Source of the DNA: Candidatus Scatomorpha merdipullorum
Lineage (GTDB): Bacteria > Bacillota > Clostridia > Oscillospirales > Oscillospiraceae
Length of the DNA: 5,028 nt
NCBI GenBank assembly: GCA_018716795.1
Contig: DVJK01000255.1
Span: 1 to 5,028, forward strand
Direction: 5' to 3'
Part shown: positions 4,385 through 5,028 of the stretch, in pieces
How positions within the stretch are numbered: the stretch's first letter is position 1
How the letters are laid out: every line of letters starts with the position of its first letter
Notes under the pieces: model-generated
What the model was told of the DNA's origin: nothing
The model's database searches: none
The model's input: only the letters and a program-made list of their open reading frames with translations
Position numbers and translations under genes: made by a program

Positions 4385-5028
4385 GGCTTCTGCCTCCCGA
4401 GGTACATGGCCAGCGCGGCCATGTCGGCCGGCGAGACGCCGGAGATGCGCCCGGCGCGCCCGAAGCTCTCGGGCCGCACGGCGGCGAGCTTCTGCCTCGC
4501 CTCGGTGCGAAGGCCGGGCACGGCGGAGTAGTCCAGGTTCTCCGGCAGGGGCTTGTTCTCCATGCGCCGGAAGTCCTCCACCTGCCTGAGCTGGCGCTTT
4601 ATATAGCCCGCGTATTTGAGGCGGATTTCCACCTGGTTCGTTACGGCCCGCGGCAGCTCCGGACGGCCTTCGTCAAATTCCGCGAGGTCTTCATAGCCCA
4701 CGCGCGGGCGGCGGAGCAGCGCGGCGAGGCTTGCGCCGCTCGCGGGAGGCGCTTCGCCGAGAGACTCCAGCTTCGCCGCGAGCTCCGGCGTCGGGGCGAC
4801 GTGCGTGCTCTCAAGCCGCTTCGTCTCCGCCGCCACGGCGGCGTACTTTGCCTGCACGGCCTCGTATCTCTCGCGGCTCACGAGCCCGAGGGCGTACCCG
4901 TACTTCGTAAGGCGCTCGTCGGCGTTGTCCTGCCGGAGCAGGAGGCGGTATTCGCTGCGGGAGGTCATCATCCTGTACGGCTCGTTCGTGCCGCGGGTGA
5001 CGAGGTCGTCTATGAGCGCGCCGATATA
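4381..5028 (-). CDS. mnmG: tRNA U34 carboxymethylaminomethyl-modification enzyme MnmG (GidA), C-terminal part
   Basis: The last 215 residues of the FAD- and NADH-dependent protein that, in complex with the GTPase MnmE, builds the (carboxymethyl)aminomethyl group on C5 of wobble U34. The frame is open to the right edge, so the FAD-binding N-terminus lies outside. The fragment begins IGALIDDLVTRGTNEPYR (2-19) and continues into TSRSEYRLLLRQDNADERLT (22-41), among the most conserved MnmG blocks. It ends in the helical GidA-C domain that binds MnmE and tRNA: IRLKYAGYIKRQ (135-146), LDYSAVPGL (165-173) and AGRISGVSPADM (192-203). The ATG at 4971 is internal. Its TGA overlaps the mnmA GTG by four bases. 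In many bacteria mnmG sits beside mnmE and rsmG; here its downstream partner is mnmA, which acts on the same nucleotide. Confidence 0.96.
   Translation of the reverse strand, partial: YIGALIDDLVTRGTNEPYRMMTSRSEYRLLLRQDNADERLTKYGYALGLVSRERYEAVQAKYAAVAAETKRLESTHVAPTPELAAKLESLGEAPPASGASLAALLRRPRVGYEDLAEFDEGRPELPRAVTNQVEIRLKYAGYIKRQLRQVEDFRRMENKPLPENLDYSAVPGLRTEARQKLAAVRPESFGRAGRISGVSPADMAALAMYLGRQKP
4393..4398 (-). promoter_or_regulatory. mnmA ribosome binding site inside mnmG
   Basis: GGGAGG on the minus strand lies eight bases before the GTG at 4384, within the last codons of mnmG. It decides the mnmA start, because the GTG overlaps the mnmG TGA stop. Confidence 0.75.

Noticed and set aside
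3536..4531. A 331-codon open frame antisense to mnmA and mnmG
   Set aside because: It is low-complexity, Ala/Arg-rich and lacks domain motifs, while the opposite strand encodes two intact conserved enzymes.
1..5028. Mobile elements, CRISPR arrays, toxin-antitoxin or defence genes
   Set aside because: I found no repeat-spacer array, transposase, long direct repeat or defence-type domain. All protein genes fall in housekeeping or transport families.

Overview
The window is chromosomal housekeeping sequence from a GC-rich bacterium. Coding regions are dense with G/C at third positions, AGGAGG-type ribosome binding sites precede the genes, and spacers are short. Isoleucine is nevertheless written mostly as ATA. 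The protein types (short MnmA with a CxxC motif, two-part PAP2 phosphatase, Gly-gate sodium symporter, orphan type I phosphoribosyltransferase) suggest an anaerobic Bacillota of the Clostridia. Synergistota is an alternative; the taxonomy is inference only.

Layout, left to right. Positions 1-324 (minus) hold the N-terminus of a sodium:neurotransmitter-symporter (SNF/NSS) family transporter that runs off the left edge. Positions 325-744 are a 420-base AT-richer divergent regulatory region with a promoter for each flanking gene and several inverted repeats. Positions 745-1299 (plus) encode an orphan PRPP-binding phosphoribosyltransferase, ending in a terminator shared with the convergent tadA. 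Positions 1381-1827 (minus) are tadA, the tRNA A34 deaminase. Starting 24 bases beyond the tadA start codon and pointing the other way is mntP (1852-2418, manganese efflux), directly abutted by a PAP2-family membrane phosphatase (2419-3339); these two look like one operon. A second shared terminator separates them from the convergent minus-strand pair mnmG (4381 to beyond the right edge) and mnmA (3386-4384), which overlap by four bases in GTGA.

How the genes relate. MnmG and MnmA act on the same wobble uridine (U34) of tRNAs for Lys, Glu and Gln, and TadA acts on A34 of tRNA-Arg, so three of the six genes modify the tRNA wobble position. MntP and the PAP2 protein are membrane proteins for metal homeostasis and lipid-phosphate metabolism. 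Their pairing has no obvious pathway logic beyond co-transcription.

I found no mobile element, CRISPR array, tRNA, rRNA or clear new multi-gene system. The most interesting points are regulatory. A near-consensus tadA promoter lies inside the mntP coding sequence, so the tadA leader would be antisense to the mntP ribosome binding site. A perfect 8-base inverted repeat sits on the predicted symporter transcription start.
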